Below are positions 15,889 through 24,251 of a DNA stretch of 49,778 nt, piece after piece. The notes beneath the pieces were generated by a model, which saw only the letters and a list, made by a program, of their open reading frames with translations, ran no database searches and was not told the origin of the DNA. The DNA comes from Nocardioides halotolerans DSM 19273 (GTDB lineage: Bacteria > Actinomycetota > Actinomycetes > Propionibacteriales > Nocardioidaceae): the NCBI RefSeq assembly GCF_000422805.1, contig NZ_AUGT01000031.1:1-49778 (forward strand), written 5' to 3'. How positions within the stretch are numbered: the stretch's first letter is position 1; every line of letters starts with the position of its first letter. The translations under genes and the position numbers were made by a program.

Positions 15889-17109
15889 CTAACCGGCCGC
15901 CACGTCGGAATACGCCGTGCCCGGGTCGGCGAGCTTCTCGGGGTCGACCACGGTGCCGGCGGCGATCAGCGGCTTCACCGCGTCGGGGACGTCCCAGACG
16001 TTGACGTTCATCGCGGCCAGGATCCGGTCGCCCTCGTCGAGCCAGAACGCCACGAACTCCCGCGCGCCGACGTCGCCGCGGGTGACCACGCGGGCGGTGT
16101 CGTCGCGGGACGCGTGGCCGACGTACTCCATGCCGAGGTCGTACTGGTCGCTGAAGAAGTAGGGCAGCCGGTCGTAGGCCGCGTCCTCGCCCATCATCGC
16201 CGCCGCCGCGGTGGCGGGCTGGTTCAGCGCGGTCGCCCAGTGCTCGACACGCACCCGGTGGCCCAGGACGGGGTGGTCGTGGTTGGCGATGTCGCCGACG
16301 GCGTAGATGTCGGGGTCGCTGGTGCGCAGCGACCGGTCGACGAGCACCCCGTCCTCGACCTCGAGCCCGGCCGCCTCGGCGAGCTCGGTGCGCGGACGCA
16401 CCCCGACCCCCACGACGACGGCGTCGGCCGCGATCTCCTCGCCGTCCTCCAGGCGTACGCCGGACGGCGTGACCTCGGCGATCCGCGCGCCGAGCCGCAG
16501 GTCGACACCGTGCTCGCGGTGCAGTGCGGCGAAGACCGCGCCCAGCTCGGGGCCGAGCACACCGAGGAGCGGCTGCTCGGCGGCCTCGAGGACCACGACG
16601 TCGGTGCCCGCCTCGCGCGCGGCGGCCGCCACCTCGAGGCCGATCCAGCCCGCGCCGATGACGACGAGGCGGCGCCTCTCGCCGAAGGTCCCCCGGACCC
16701 GGTCGGAGTCGGCCCGCGTCCGCAGGGTCAGCGCCCCGTCGGCGCCGGGGATCGCCAGCGTCCGCGGCTCGGCCCCGGTGGCCAGCACCAGCGCGCCGTA
16801 GTGGAGCCGGCTGCCGTCGGCCAGCTCGACCTCGTGCGCGGCGCGGTCGATCGCGGTGACCTCGGTGCCTCGGCGCAGCTCGACGTCGTGGTCGGCGTAC
16901 CAGCCCTCGGGGTGCACGAGCGCCTTGGCGAACTCGTCCTTGCCGGCGAGGTAGCCCTTGGACAGGGGCGGTCGCTCGTAGGGCAGCTCGTCCTCGGCGG
17001 CGAGCACGGTCACCGGCCCGGCGAACCCGCGCTCGCGCAGGGCCTCGGCGGCCTTGGCGCCGGCCAGCCCTCCTCCCACGATCACGACGCTCTCGGGCGA
17101 CTCAGTCAC
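15889..17109 (-). CDS. Ferredoxin reductase, rhodocoxin/putidaredoxin reductase type
   Basis: A 406-residue FAD/NAD(P) oxidoreductase. [17 protein letters not shown] is the FAD Rossmann motif, [21 protein letters not shown] the NAD(P) motif and [13 protein letters not shown] the second FAD contact, followed by the reductase C-terminal domain. Such enzymes pass electrons from NAD(P)H to a ferredoxin for P450s or oxygenases, but no ferredoxin or P450 is adjacent. The start overlaps the end of the upstream GTP cyclohydrolase gene by eight bases, so the two are one translational unit. The pairing is unusual. Confidence 0.92.
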   Translation of the reverse strand: MTESPESVVIVGGGLAGAKAAEALRERGFAGPVTVLAAEDELPYERPPLSKGYLAGKDEFAKALVHPEGWYADHDVELRRGTEVTAIDRAAHEVELADGSRLHYGALVLATGAEPRTLAIPGADGALTLRTRADSDRVRGTFGERRRLVVIGAGWIGLEVAAAAREAGTDVVVLEAAEQPLLGVLGPELGAVFAALHREHGVDLRLGARIAEVTPSGVRLEDGEEIAADAVVVGVGVRPRTELAEAAGLEVEDGVLVDRSLRTSDPDIYAVGDIANHDHPVLGHRVRVEHWATALNQPATAAAAMMGEDAAYDRLPYFFSDQYDLGMEYVGHASRDDTARVVTRGDVGAREFVAFWLDEGDRILAAMNVNVWDVPDAVKPLIAAGTVVDPEKLADPGTAYSDVAAG

Positions 17110-17707
17110 GTCGGGCCTCCATCCGGGTGAGTGCGAAGAACTCCTGGCGCGACCTCGGGTCGGCGCGGAGGACGCCGCGCAGCGTGGAGGTCACGGTCGT
17201 GGTGCCACGCGCCTGCACCCCGCGCAGGGTCATGCAGGTGTGCTCGGCCTCGATGACCACGCCGACGCCCCGCGGCGCGAGCTGCTCCTCGATCCAGCCG
17301 GCGACCTGGGTGGTCAGCCGCTCCTGCACCTGGGGCCGGGCGGCGAAGTGGCCGACCACGCGGGCGAGCTTGGAGAGCCCCAGGATCCGGTCGCCGGGCA
17401 GGTAGCCCACGTGCGCGACGCCGATGAACGGCAGCAGGTGGTGCTCGCAGACCGCCCGCAGCGGGATCGACCGCGCGAGCACGAGCTCGTCGTAGCCCTC
17501 GTCGTTGGGGAACGTCGTGAGGTCGAACTCGGGCGCGCTGAACAGCTCGGCGTAGGCGCGGGCCATCCGGCCCGGGGTGCCGCGCAGGCTCTCGGTGTCG
17601 GTCTCGATCCCGAGGGCGTGCAGCAGGTCGGCGGCGGCGCGCTCCGCGGCGGACAGGTCCATCGTGGCGGTGGGCGGCACCACCCGGAGGGCAGCGGTGG
17701 CAGTCAT
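17102..17707 (-). CDS. folE: GTP cyclohydrolase I (FolE type)
   Basis: A 201-residue FolE that turns GTP into dihydroneopterin triphosphate. The zinc ligands are C87 and H90 in AVCEHHLLPF and C158 in HTCMTLRGV. GYLPGDRILGLSKLARVV and GTTTVTSTLRG complete the signature. Actinobacterial folate-pathway folE normally sits with folP, folB and folK near ftsH. None of these is here, so this may be a second copy with a special role. It leads an operon with the ferredoxin reductase. TTGACT at 17756-17751 could be its -35, with an operator-like site just downstream. Confidence 0.95.
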   Translation of the reverse strand: MTATAALRVVPPTATMDLSAAERAAADLLHALGIETDTESLRGTPGRMARAYAELFSAPEFDLTTFPNDEGYDELVLARSIPLRAVCEHHLLPFIGVAHVGYLPGDRILGLSKLARVVGHFAARPQVQERLTTQVAGWIEEQLAPRGVGVVIEAEHTCMTLRGVQARGTTTVTSTLRGVLRADPRSRQEFFALTRMEARRD

Positions 17708-17725
17708 CAGTCTCCGTTCCTTTTC

Positions 17726-17742
17726 ACTAACGAAGACTGGTT
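17726..17742 (-). promoter_or_regulatory. Operator-like site at folE (AACCAGT-NN-TCGTTRGT)
   Basis: Read on the minus strand this is AACCAGTCTTCGTTAGT. It matches the site before the divergent regulator (17784-17800) at 14 of 17 positions and lies between a possible -35 (TTGACT) and the folE start. Confidence 0.6.
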
Positions 17743-17781
17743 TTATTTTCAGTCAAAGTCAATACGTGCGTGGGATTCTCA

Positions 17782-17803
17782 TGAACCAGTAGTCGTTGGT
17801 TCA
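17782..17803 (+). promoter_or_regulatory. Inverted-repeat operator before the SufR-like gene
   Basis: TGAACCA-N8-TGGTTCA is a perfect 7-bp-arm inverted repeat ending at the regulator's first possible ATG. It contains AACCAGTAGTCGTTGGT, shared with the folE site. It probably mediates autoregulation. Confidence 0.65.
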
Positions 17804-18499
17804 ATGAGGGGCATGGACCGGGCAGCGGTGGCCGCGATCGCGGCGCTCGACGACGACGTGCGCCGCGCGCTCTACGAGCACGTGCGCGGCGCCGGGTCGC
17901 CGGTCACCCGCGAGGAGGCCGCTGCCGCGGTCGGCATCTCGCGCAAGCTGGCGGCCTTCCACCTCGACAAGCTGGTCGAGCTCGGCGTGCTCCGGTCCGG
18001 CTTCGAGACACCCGGTGCCGTCCGGCGGGTCGGGCGGGCGCCGCGACGCTACGAGCCCGCGGCCGACGACATCGCGGTCCGCGTGCCGGAGCGGAGCCCC
18101 GAGCTGCTGGCCTCGATCCTGGTCGAGGCGGTGACGACCGAGCGCGACGACGAGCGGGCCGAGGACGCCGTGCTGCGGGTGGCCCACGAGCGCGGCACTG
18201 CGTTGGGCGCGGCCGAGCGCGCCCGGGTGCGCGGGGGCAGGGTGGGAGCCGAGCGCGCGCTGGCGACGAGTGCCGACCTGCTGGCGCGGCACGGTTTCGA
18301 GCCATTCCGCGAGGACGGCTCGGTGCGGCTGCGCAACTGCCCGTTCCACCCGATGGCCGGCGTGGCTCCCGCCCTGGTGTGCGGACTCAACCGCGCCTAC
18401 CTCGCCGGCATGGTCGAGGGACTCGACGCCGGCGACCGAGTAGCCACCGAGCTCGCCCCCCGCCCCGGCGAGTGCTGCGTCGAGCTCCGCCCGCACTGA
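17804..18499 (+). CDS. SufR-like HTH regulator with C-terminal Cys cluster
   Basis: A 231-residue regulator of the COG2345 type. The N-terminal winged helix reads VTREEAAAAVGISRKLAAFHLDKLVELGVLRSGFE. The C-terminal domain carries NCPFHPMAG (C179), LVCGLN (C193) and PGECCVEL (C224, C225), the pattern of SufR-type proteins that hold an Fe-S cluster and control Fe-S assembly genes. No suf genes are present. Its divergent neighbours are folE and a ferredoxin reductase, which it probably controls. ATG at 17804 or 17813; no clear ribosome-binding site decides between them. Confidence 0.85.
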   Translation: MRGMDRAAVAAIAALDDDVRRALYEHVRGAGSPVTREEAAAAVGISRKLAAFHLDKLVELGVLRSGFETPGAVRRVGRAPRRYEPAADDIAVRVPERSPELLASILVEAVTTERDDERAEDAVLRVAHERGTALGAAERARVRGGRVGAERALATSADLLARHGFEPFREDGSVRLRNCPFHPMAGVAPALVCGLNRAYLAGMVEGLDAGDRVATELAPRPGECCVELRPH

Positions 18500-18519
18500 C
18501 CGCCGACCCGGGCAACGGG

Positions 18520-19884
18520 TCAGTGGTCGGTTGAGGGGGGTCGGGTCGCTGACGCGGCGGCCGCGCGGGCGGAGGCGATGACGGCCGGGACGCCGACGCC
18601 GTCGTACGCCGCTCCGCAGACGGCCAGGCCGGGCACGGCTGCGACCGCGGCGCGGATGCGGGCGACGCGGTCGAGGTGGCCGACGGCGTACTGCGGCAGC
18701 CCGCCGCCCCAGCGCTGCACGTGCGTGTCGACCGGCCGGGCGGTCAGTCCGACGGCGTCCGCGAGGTCGGCGAGCGAGAGCGCCACCAGGTCTGCGTCCG
18801 GGCGCTGCAGCACCTCCGCCTCGCCGTGGCGGCCGAACGAGGTGCGCAGGTGGACGAGCCCCTCGGCGGCACCCGCCTCGCGCACCCAGCCCCACTTCGC
18901 GAACGAGAACGTCGACGCCTTGATCGCCCGGCCCTCGACCGGCGGCACCAGGAAACCCGAGGAGTCGTCGAGGCCGGAGACGTCGGCCGCTCGGAACGCG
19001 AAGGTCACCACGACGACCGACGCCGACTCGATCGCGGCCAGCTCCGTCGCGGCTGCCGGCGCGACCCGCTCGAGGAGGCGCGCGGTCGGCGCCGCCGGCG
19101 TGGCGACCACGACGGCGTCGGCGTCCACGCGCCGCGGCTCGGTGGTCGGGCCGACCGTCAGGGCGAAGCCGGCGGCCGTCCGCACCAGCTCCCGGACCGT
19201 CTCGCCGAGGCGCACGTCGATCCGCGCGGCCAGCGCGTCGGTCAGCAGGCCCATCCCGCCCGGGAGGCCCGCGAAGACAGGCAGGTCGTAGGTCGTCGCG
19301 ATCTCGCCCGCCTGCGCCAGCACCGACCCCCTGCCCGCCATCGTGAGGAGCTGGGGCACCGCGGCCCGCGCCGAGATTGCGCGGGCGCGGCCGGCGTAGA
19401 CGCCACCGAGCAGCGGCTCGACCAGCCGGTCGGTGACCTCCGGCCCGAACCTCGCGTCGACGAGGTCGCCCACCGAGACGTCCTCATCCGGGTCCGTGGG
19501 CGGGAGATCGCGCTCCGCCTCGACCCGTTGGACGCCGCCCTCGGAGAGGACGCCCGACGACCGCAGCTGCTCGAGGTCGAGCGGCACGCCCATCAGCGAG
19601 CGCGGCAGCGGGCGGAGAGCGCCCCGCGTCCAGATCCGCGACGACGCGACCGTCGGGTGCTCGACGGTCAGCCCGAGCTCGCGGGCCAGCGCGACGCCCT
19701 CGGGCCGCCGGTTGAGCATCGCCTCGGCGCCGACGTCGACCAGCACGCCACCGACCTCGGCGCGCCGCAGCTTGCCGCCCGCCGCCGGGGACGCCTCGAG
19801 CGCAGTGACCTCGTGCCCCTCGCCGGTGAGCGCGTGGGCCGACGTCAGCCCGGCCAGCCCAGCGCCCACGACGACCACTCGCAC
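18520..19884 (-). CDS. hemG: Coproporphyrinogen III/protoporphyrinogen oxidase
   Basis: A 454-residue FAD amine-oxidase-fold enzyme (HemY/CgoX). VVVVGAGLAGLTSAHAL binds FAD, LVDVGAEAMLNRRPE and EPLLGGVYAGRARAISARAAVP are characteristic of the family, and the end GLAVCGAAYDGVGVPAVIASAR is the second FAD contact. With HemQ and HemE in the same window it should oxidise coproporphyrinogen III to coproporphyrin III. The GTG at 19884 is preceded by CACACT six bases upstream, a weak leaderless -10. Some annotations call it hemY or cgoX. Confidence 0.93.
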   Translation of the reverse strand: MRVVVVGAGLAGLTSAHALTGEGHEVTALEASPAAGGKLRRAEVGGVLVDVGAEAMLNRRPEGVALARELGLTVEHPTVASSRIWTRGALRPLPRSLMGVPLDLEQLRSSGVLSEGGVQRVEAERDLPPTDPDEDVSVGDLVDARFGPEVTDRLVEPLLGGVYAGRARAISARAAVPQLLTMAGRGSVLAQAGEIATTYDLPVFAGLPGGMGLLTDALAARIDVRLGETVRELVRTAAGFALTVGPTTEPRRVDADAVVVATPAAPTARLLERVAPAAATELAAIESASVVVVTFAFRAADVSGLDDSSGFLVPPVEGRAIKASTFSFAKWGWVREAGAAEGLVHLRTSFGRHGEAEVLQRPDADLVALSLADLADAVGLTARPVDTHVQRWGGGLPQYAVGHLDRVARIRAAVAAVPGLAVCGAAYDGVGVPAVIASARAAAASATRPPSTDH

Positions 19885-19906
19885 GCGCCCAGTGTGTCCC
19901 TGCAGA

Positions 19907-19949
19907 CCTCGTGCCGCCCCGGCCGGGTGCAGGCGGGGGCGGCACGAGG
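19907..19949 (-). terminator. Perfect 14-bp hairpin terminator
   Basis: CCTCGTGCCGCCCC and GGGGCGGCACGAGG pair perfectly around a 15-base loop, ending four bases past the flavin reductase stop. There is no U-run, as is usual in high-GC actinobacteria. It insulates hemG from the reductase operon. Confidence 0.7.
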
Positions 19950-19953
19950 AGTC

Positions 19954-20475
19954 TCAAGCCGGTCGGGAGAGCTGTCCGAACCCGCTGCGGTGGAAGATCA
20001 GCGGCAGCGTGGCGTCGCCGCCGTCGGGCAGCGTCTCGACGGCGTGCAGGCGCAGGATCACGATCGTGTGGTCACCGGCCTCGACCTCGCGGTAGACCGT
20101 GCAGTCGAACCGCGCGAGGCCCTCGTCGAGCGTGACCGCGCCATCCTCGGACGAGGTGACCGCGACGTCGTCGAAGCGGTGGGCCACCGGGCCTGCCAGC
20201 CGCCGGCAGACCTCGCCGTGGCCGGCCGCGAGCACGGTGAGGCCGAGGTGCGCGGCGCGCCGCAGGTCGGGCCAGGTCTTGGAGGTGTTCGCGACCGAGA
20301 ACGACACCAGCGGCGGGTCGAGGCTGACCGAGGTGAACGAGCTGGCCGCGAGGCCGGTCAGTTGACCGTCGACCTCGGCCGCGACCGCGACGACACCGCT
20401 GGGGAACGTCCCGAACGCCGCGCGCAGCCGGGCCGGGTCGAGGTCCTGGTTGGTGGTGAGCGGCCCGAGCCTCAC
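19954..20475 (-). CDS. Flavin reductase (HpaC/DIM6-NTAB family)
   Basis: A 173-residue flavin reductase-like protein. FGTFPSGVVAVAAEVDGQLTGLAASSFTSVSLDPPLVSFSVANTSKTW is the family core that binds FMN, and GDHTIVILRLHAVE lies near the C-terminus. These enzymes supply reduced flavin to monooxygenases, but no monooxygenase is adjacent. The GTG start overlaps the stop of the upstream FMN reductase by four bases (GTGA). A strong hairpin follows. Confidence 0.88.
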   Translation of the reverse strand: MRLGPLTTNQDLDPARLRAAFGTFPSGVVAVAAEVDGQLTGLAASSFTSVSLDPPLVSFSVANTSKTWPDLRRAAHLGLTVLAAGHGEVCRRLAGPVAHRFDDVAVTSSEDGAVTLDEGLARFDCTVYREVEAGDHTIVILRLHAVETLPDGGDATLPLIFHRSGFGQLSRPA

Positions 20476-20987
20476 GCCGGCACCCCCGTCCGCGCCCCGG
20501 CCTGCACACGTGTGTGGGCGTCGACGACCGGGCGCACCCGGGCCAGCCACTCGGCGTACGCCGCCGGGTCGTCGTGCCGACTGTCGACGACGTAGTGGCC
20601 GCGGACCGTCGTGCCGCCGATCTCGGCGAGCAGCGGGCGCAGTGTGAGCTCCGGCGCCAGCGCGTGCGCGGGCCCCGCTCCGAGCATCAGCGGCACCGCC
20701 ACACCGCGCAGCCCGTCGGTCGAGAAGCGGTCGAGGAACAGCTTGAGCAGCCCCGTGTACGTCGCCTTGTACGTCGGCGAGGCCACCACCACCAGGTCAG
20801 CAGCGCCGACCTCGGCGACCAGCGCCGCCACCCCCGGGTCCTGCCAGTCGAGCAGCGCGGGCCCCAGCGTGGCCAGGTCGACCACCAGGTCCGGCTCGCC
20901 ACCGGCCAGCTCGCGGGCGACGTAGGTCGCGGCCGCGAGGGTCCGGGAGCCCGGCTTGGGATTCCCGACGACGACTGCTGACGGCAC
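20472..20987 (-). CDS. NADPH-dependent FMN reductase (SsuE-like)
   Basis: A 171-residue flavodoxin-fold protein. VVGNPKPGSRT binds the flavin phosphate, and VVVASPTYKATYTGLLKLFLDRF is the signature of SsuE/MsuE-type reductases that serve sulfonate monooxygenases. The GTG at 20987 follows a strong AGGAGG site. It heads a two-gene operon with another flavin reductase. A role in sulfur scavenging is possible but no ssuD-type gene is seen. The upstream patch 20999-21040 is AT-rich and holds the promoter. Confidence 0.88.
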   Translation of the reverse strand: MPSAVVVGNPKPGSRTLAAATYVARELAGGEPDLVVDLATLGPALLDWQDPGVAALVAEVGAADLVVVASPTYKATYTGLLKLFLDRFSTDGLRGVAVPLMLGAGPAHALAPELTLRPLLAEIGGTTVRGHYVVDSRHDDPAAYAEWLARVRPVVDAHTRVQAGARTGVPA

Positions 20988-21103
20988 GGGCGCCTCCTTG
21001 TGTCCTGTAATTCGACTCGACTACTGCACTTTAACCCATCCGCAGCGGATCACGGTTCGGACACGTCCGGAACCGACCGGCACGCCACCCCGTCCGAGTC
21101 GCC

Positions 21104-22066
21104 ATGGTGGCGACTCGACGACCCGGCAGCACCCGGGTCAGGTTCCTGCGCACGGCGTCCGCGGCGGGGGCCGCGGTCGTCCTCGTCGTTCTCAGCGGCT
21201 GCTCCTCCACGTCCGACGACGCCGGCTCCGCAGGTGACTCCGGCGGCGCCTCCGCCGACCGCGCGGTCGCGGCCGAGCCAGCGGGCCCGGCCCTCGACGA
21301 GAACGCGTCCGACGCGGGCGCCGAGGGCGCCGCGCTCTCGTCCCAGGGCGGCGACGACGCCGCCGCGCCCGTCGAGCAGCAGAAGCTCATCTCGACCGGC
21401 AACGTCCAGCTCAGGTCGGGCGACGTCGGGCAGGCGGTCTTCGACGTGCGCAAGGTCGTCGACGCCCATGGCGGCACCGTGTCGGAGGACGACACCGAGA
21501 CCGACAAGGAAGGCGTCCCGCTGCGCTCGCGCATGGTGCTGCGGATCCCGACCGCCGACTTCGACGACGCCATGACCGAGCTCGAGGGCGTCGCGACGCT
21601 CATCTCCTCCAAGCACCAGACCGCCGACGTCACGACCCAGGTCCTCGACGTCGACGTCCGCGTCGAGGCCCAGCAGCGCAGCATCGACCGGATCCAGGTC
21701 CTCTTCGACAACGCCACCACGATCAAGGACGTCGTCAGCATCGAGGCCGAGCTCTCCCGCCGCCAGGCCGACCTCGCCTCGCTGCAGGCCCAGCAGCGCT
21801 ACCTCGCCGACCAGACCTCGATGTCGACGATCACCCTGGCGGTCGAGCGGACCCGCTCCGCGACCAAGCCGGAGCCGAAGGACGACGACGCCACGGGCTT
21901 CCTCTCCGGGCTGTCCGACGGCTGGGGTGCGCTCAAGACGTTCCTGGTCGGCGGCTCGACGGTGGCCGGCGCGCTGCTGCCGTGGCTGGCCCTCGCGCTG
22001 GTCCTGGCCGTCCCGGGCTGGCCCCTGGTCCGGCGTCTGCGGCGGCGGACACCGGCGGCGGCCTAG
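21104..22066 (+). CDS. DUF4349 lipoprotein with C-terminal membrane helix
   Basis: A 320-residue envelope protein. A signal peptide with lipobox LSGC is followed by an Ala/Gly/Asp-rich linker. The DUF4349 domain begins KLISTGNVQLRSGDVGQAVFDVRKVV, and a coiled-coil stretch (about residues 195-240, AELSRRQADLASLQAQQRYL) precedes the C-terminal helix STVAGALLPWLALALVLAVPGWPLV and a basic end. It is therefore anchored at both ends. The family's function is unknown. The RRXR tail faces the cytoplasm. The ATG at 21104 was chosen as the earliest start keeping the signal. Confidence 0.85.
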   Translation: MVATRRPGSTRVRFLRTASAAGAAVVLVVLSGCSSTSDDAGSAGDSGGASADRAVAAEPAGPALDENASDAGAEGAALSSQGGDDAAAPVEQQKLISTGNVQLRSGDVGQAVFDVRKVVDAHGGTVSEDDTETDKEGVPLRSRMVLRIPTADFDDAMTELEGVATLISSKHQTADVTTQVLDVDVRVEAQQRSIDRIQVLFDNATTIKDVVSIEAELSRRQADLASLQAQQRYLADQTSMSTITLAVERTRSATKPEPKDDDATGFLSGLSDGWGALKTFLVGGSTVAGALLPWLALALVLAVPGWPLVRRLRRRTPAAA

Positions 22067-22074
22067 CCACGGCC

Positions 22075-22080
22075 TAGTCT
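22075..22080 (+). promoter_or_regulatory. Leaderless -10 element of the NYN gene
   Basis: TAGTCT lies six bases before the GTG at 22087. Confidence 0.4.
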
Positions 22081-22086
22081 CGGGGG

Positions 22087-23106
22087 GTGCCGTCACCCGA
22101 GAACGTCCGGATCGCCGTCCTCATCGACGCCGACAACACCTCCCCCAAGCACGCCGAGGCGCTGTTGGAGGAGGTCGCCAAGTACGGCGTCCCGACGGTC
22201 AAGCGGGCCTACGGCGACTGGACCAACTCCCACCTCAACGGCTGGCGCAGCGAGCTGCCGAAGTTCGCCGTCCAGCCGATGCTCCAGATCGCCAACACCA
22301 CGGGCAAGAACTCCACCGACTCCGCGCTCATCATCGACGCGATGGACCTGCTCTACTCCGAAAACGTCGACGCGTTCGCGCTGGTCTCCAGCGACAGCGA
22401 CTTCACCTCGCTCGCGATCCGGCTGCGCGGCTCCGGACGGACGGTCTACGGCATGGGCCTGCGCAAGACCCCGCAGTCGCTGCGCCAGGCGGTGGACCGC
22501 TTCATCTTCCTGGAGGACCTGCACGACGGCGGCAGTGGCGACGAGACGTCCGGCGAAGACGCCGAGCAGCGCAGCATCCCCGACCTGCGCCGGCTCCTCG
22601 AGCGGGCGGTCACCGGCACCGCCCACGACGACGGGTGGGCGTCGCTGTCGTCGGTGGCCAACCACGTGACGCGCGTCGAGCCGTCGTTCTCGGTCAAGGA
22701 CTACGGCGCGGGCAAGCTCATCGACCTGGTCCGGGCGCAGGACTACCTCGAGGTCGAGCAGCCCGACGGCGGGTCCGCGCGGGTGCGCCTGCGCAGCAAC
22801 CGGCCGTCGAAGAGGGCCGCCCAGAAGACGGCAGAGAAGTCGGCCCAGAAGGCGACCCGGAAGTCGACCGAGAAGTCGGCTCAGAAGTCAGCCCGGAAGA
22901 CGGCCGAGGAGTCGGCCGAGGAGGTGCCGGCGAAGAAGACCGCCAGGAAGGCTGCGGCGAAGAAGACCGTCGCTCCGCCCGAGCCGGCACCGTCCGTCGC
23001 GACGACCGAGCCGACCGAGCCGACCGAGCCGCCAGCGGCGCCCGAGCCGAGCCGACCCACGGTGACCACGCGCAAGCGGTCGGAACGGAAGTCTCAGAGA
23101 GGGTAG
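22087..23106 (+). CDS. NYN-domain nuclease with LOTUS/OST-HTH domain and Lys-rich tail
   Basis: A 339-residue protein. The N-terminal NYN (PIN-like) domain has the acidic residues of a metal-dependent RNase: LIDADNTSP (residues 12-20), D78 and LVSSDSDFTSLA (99-110). Residues 163-236 (SIPDLRRLLERAV...GKLIDLVRAQDYLEV) match an OST-HTH/LOTUS RNA-binding domain. The last 100 residues are a low-complexity tail with repeats such as KSAQKA/KSTEKS, then Pro/Glu/Thr. An RNA-processing role is likely, with the basic tail adding nucleic-acid affinity. Its 3' end overlaps convergent hemE by 13 bases. Confidence 0.88.
   Translation: MPSPENVRIAVLIDADNTSPKHAEALLEEVAKYGVPTVKRAYGDWTNSHLNGWRSELPKFAVQPMLQIANTTGKNSTDSALIIDAMDLLYSENVDAFALVSSDSDFTSLAIRLRGSGRTVYGMGLRKTPQSLRQAVDRFIFLEDLHDGGSGDETSGEDAEQRSIPDLRRLLERAVTGTAHDDGWASLSSVANHVTRVEPSFSVKDYGAGKLIDLVRAQDYLEVEQPDGGSARVRLRSNRPSKRAAQKTAEKSAQKATRKSTEKSAQKSARKTAEESAEEVPAKKTARKAAAKKTVAPPEPAPSVATTEPTEPTEPPAAPEPSRPTVTTRKRSERKSQRG
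22835..22922 (+). repeat. Coding micro-repeats, Lys-rich tail of NYN protein
   Basis: Degenerate 12-15-base units of the type GAGAAGTCGGCCCAGAAG encode K-S/T-A-Q/E-K steps. Such tracts change length easily between strains. Confidence 0.6.
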
Positions 23107-24134
23107 GACTGCACGAACTCCGTCAGCCGCTGGAGCTGGTCGGGGTCGGTGCTCGGCAGCACGCCGTGCCCGAGGTTGAAGACGTGGCCGCGGGCCGCGC
23201 GACCGGCCTCGATGATCTCGGCCGCGCGCGCGGTCATCACCTCGGTGGGCGCGAAGACCAGGGTGGGGTCGAGGTTGCCCTGCACCGCTCGGTCGCCGAC
23301 CTGACCGATCGCGACGTCGAGCGGGGTCCGCCAGTCGACGCCCACGACGTCGCCGCCCGCCTCGCCCATCAGCCCGAGCAGGTTGGCGGTGTTGACGCCG
23401 AAGTGGATGCGCGGCACCCCCAGTGCGCCGGCGCGGGCGAGGACGGCTGTCGAGTGCGGCTGGACGTGGGTCGCGTAGTCACGCGGCGTGAGCGCGCCGG
23501 CCCACGAGTCGAAGAGCTGCACCGCCGAGGCGCCGGCCGCGACCTGCACCTCGAGGTAGGCCGCCGCGACGCCGGCGATCTTGCGCATCAGCGCGTCCCA
23601 GACCTCCGGGGCGCCGAACATCATGGCCTTGGTCAGTGCGTGCTCGCGCGACGGCCCGCCCTCGACGAGGTACGACGCCACGGTGAACGGCGCGCCGGCG
23701 AAGCCGATCAGCGGCGTGCTCCCGAGCTCGGCGACGAGCTGGCCGATCGCCTGCGTGATGAACGGGACGTGCTCGGGCGTGAGGTCGGGGATCGCGGCGA
23801 CGTCGTCGAGGGTCCGCACCGGCGTGGCGACGACGGGCCCGACCCCCGGCTTGATGTCGAGGTCGACGCCGACCGCCTTGAGCGGCAGCACGATGTCGGA
23901 GAAGAAGATCGCGGCGTCCACGCCGTAGCGGCGCACCGGCTGCAGGGTGATCTCGGTGACCAGGTCGGGGTCCATGCACGACTCGAGCATCCCGACGCCC
24001 TCGCGAAGCTTGCGGTACTCCGGCAGCGAGCGCCCGGCCTGCCGCATGAACCACACCGGCGTGTGCGGCACGGGCTCGCCGCGCACCGCCCGCATGAACG
24101 CACTCGTCAGGATCGGGTTGGCGGGGGTGCTCAC
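23094..24134 (-). CDS. hemE: Uroporphyrinogen decarboxylase
   Basis: A 346-residue HemE that decarboxylates uroporphyrinogen III to coproporphyrinogen III. TPVWFMRQAGRSLPEYRK is signature 1 and GFAGAPFTVASYLVEGG is signature 2. The Asp in FFSDIVLPL is the catalytic acid. Length is standard. The GTG at 24134 gives MSTPANPILTSAFMRA. CAGGCT lies six bases upstream and could be a weak leaderless -10. It is the first of the three heme genes (hemE, hemG, hemQ), which are all on this strand but separated here. Confidence 0.96.
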   Translation of the reverse strand: MSTPANPILTSAFMRAVRGEPVPHTPVWFMRQAGRSLPEYRKLREGVGMLESCMDPDLVTEITLQPVRRYGVDAAIFFSDIVLPLKAVGVDLDIKPGVGPVVATPVRTLDDVAAIPDLTPEHVPFITQAIGQLVAELGSTPLIGFAGAPFTVASYLVEGGPSREHALTKAMMFGAPEVWDALMRKIAGVAAAYLEVQVAAGASAVQLFDSWAGALTPRDYATHVQPHSTAVLARAGALGVPRIHFGVNTANLLGLMGEAGGDVVGVDWRTPLDVAIGQVGDRAVQGNLDPTLVFAPTEVMTARAAEIIEAGRAARGHVFNLGHGVLPSTDPDQLQRLTEFVQSYPL

Positions 24135-24233
24135 AGCTCCAGCCTGTCAGGCGGTGCCCAGGGCTCCCAATCCCGCGTGCGCGCGGGCGGGCGGGGCGCC
24201 GTACGGCGTGTTCGGGCATCGAGAATCAGCGCC

Positions 24234-24248
24234 CACACATACTGTGTG
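24234..24248. promoter_or_regulatory. Inverted repeat over the DUF3000 promoter
   Basis: CACACA-TAC-TGTGTG is a perfect 6-bp-arm repeat. TACTGT (24240-24245) inside it is a TANNNT -10 six bases before the ATG at 24252. A bound protein would cover the promoter. Confidence 0.5.
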
Positions 24249-24251
24249 CGC

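Noticed and set aside
21054..21074. Inverted repeat GGTTCGGAC...GTCCGGAACC before the DUF4349 gene
   Set aside because: The arms are offset by one base and such GC repeats are expected by chance here; no supporting context.
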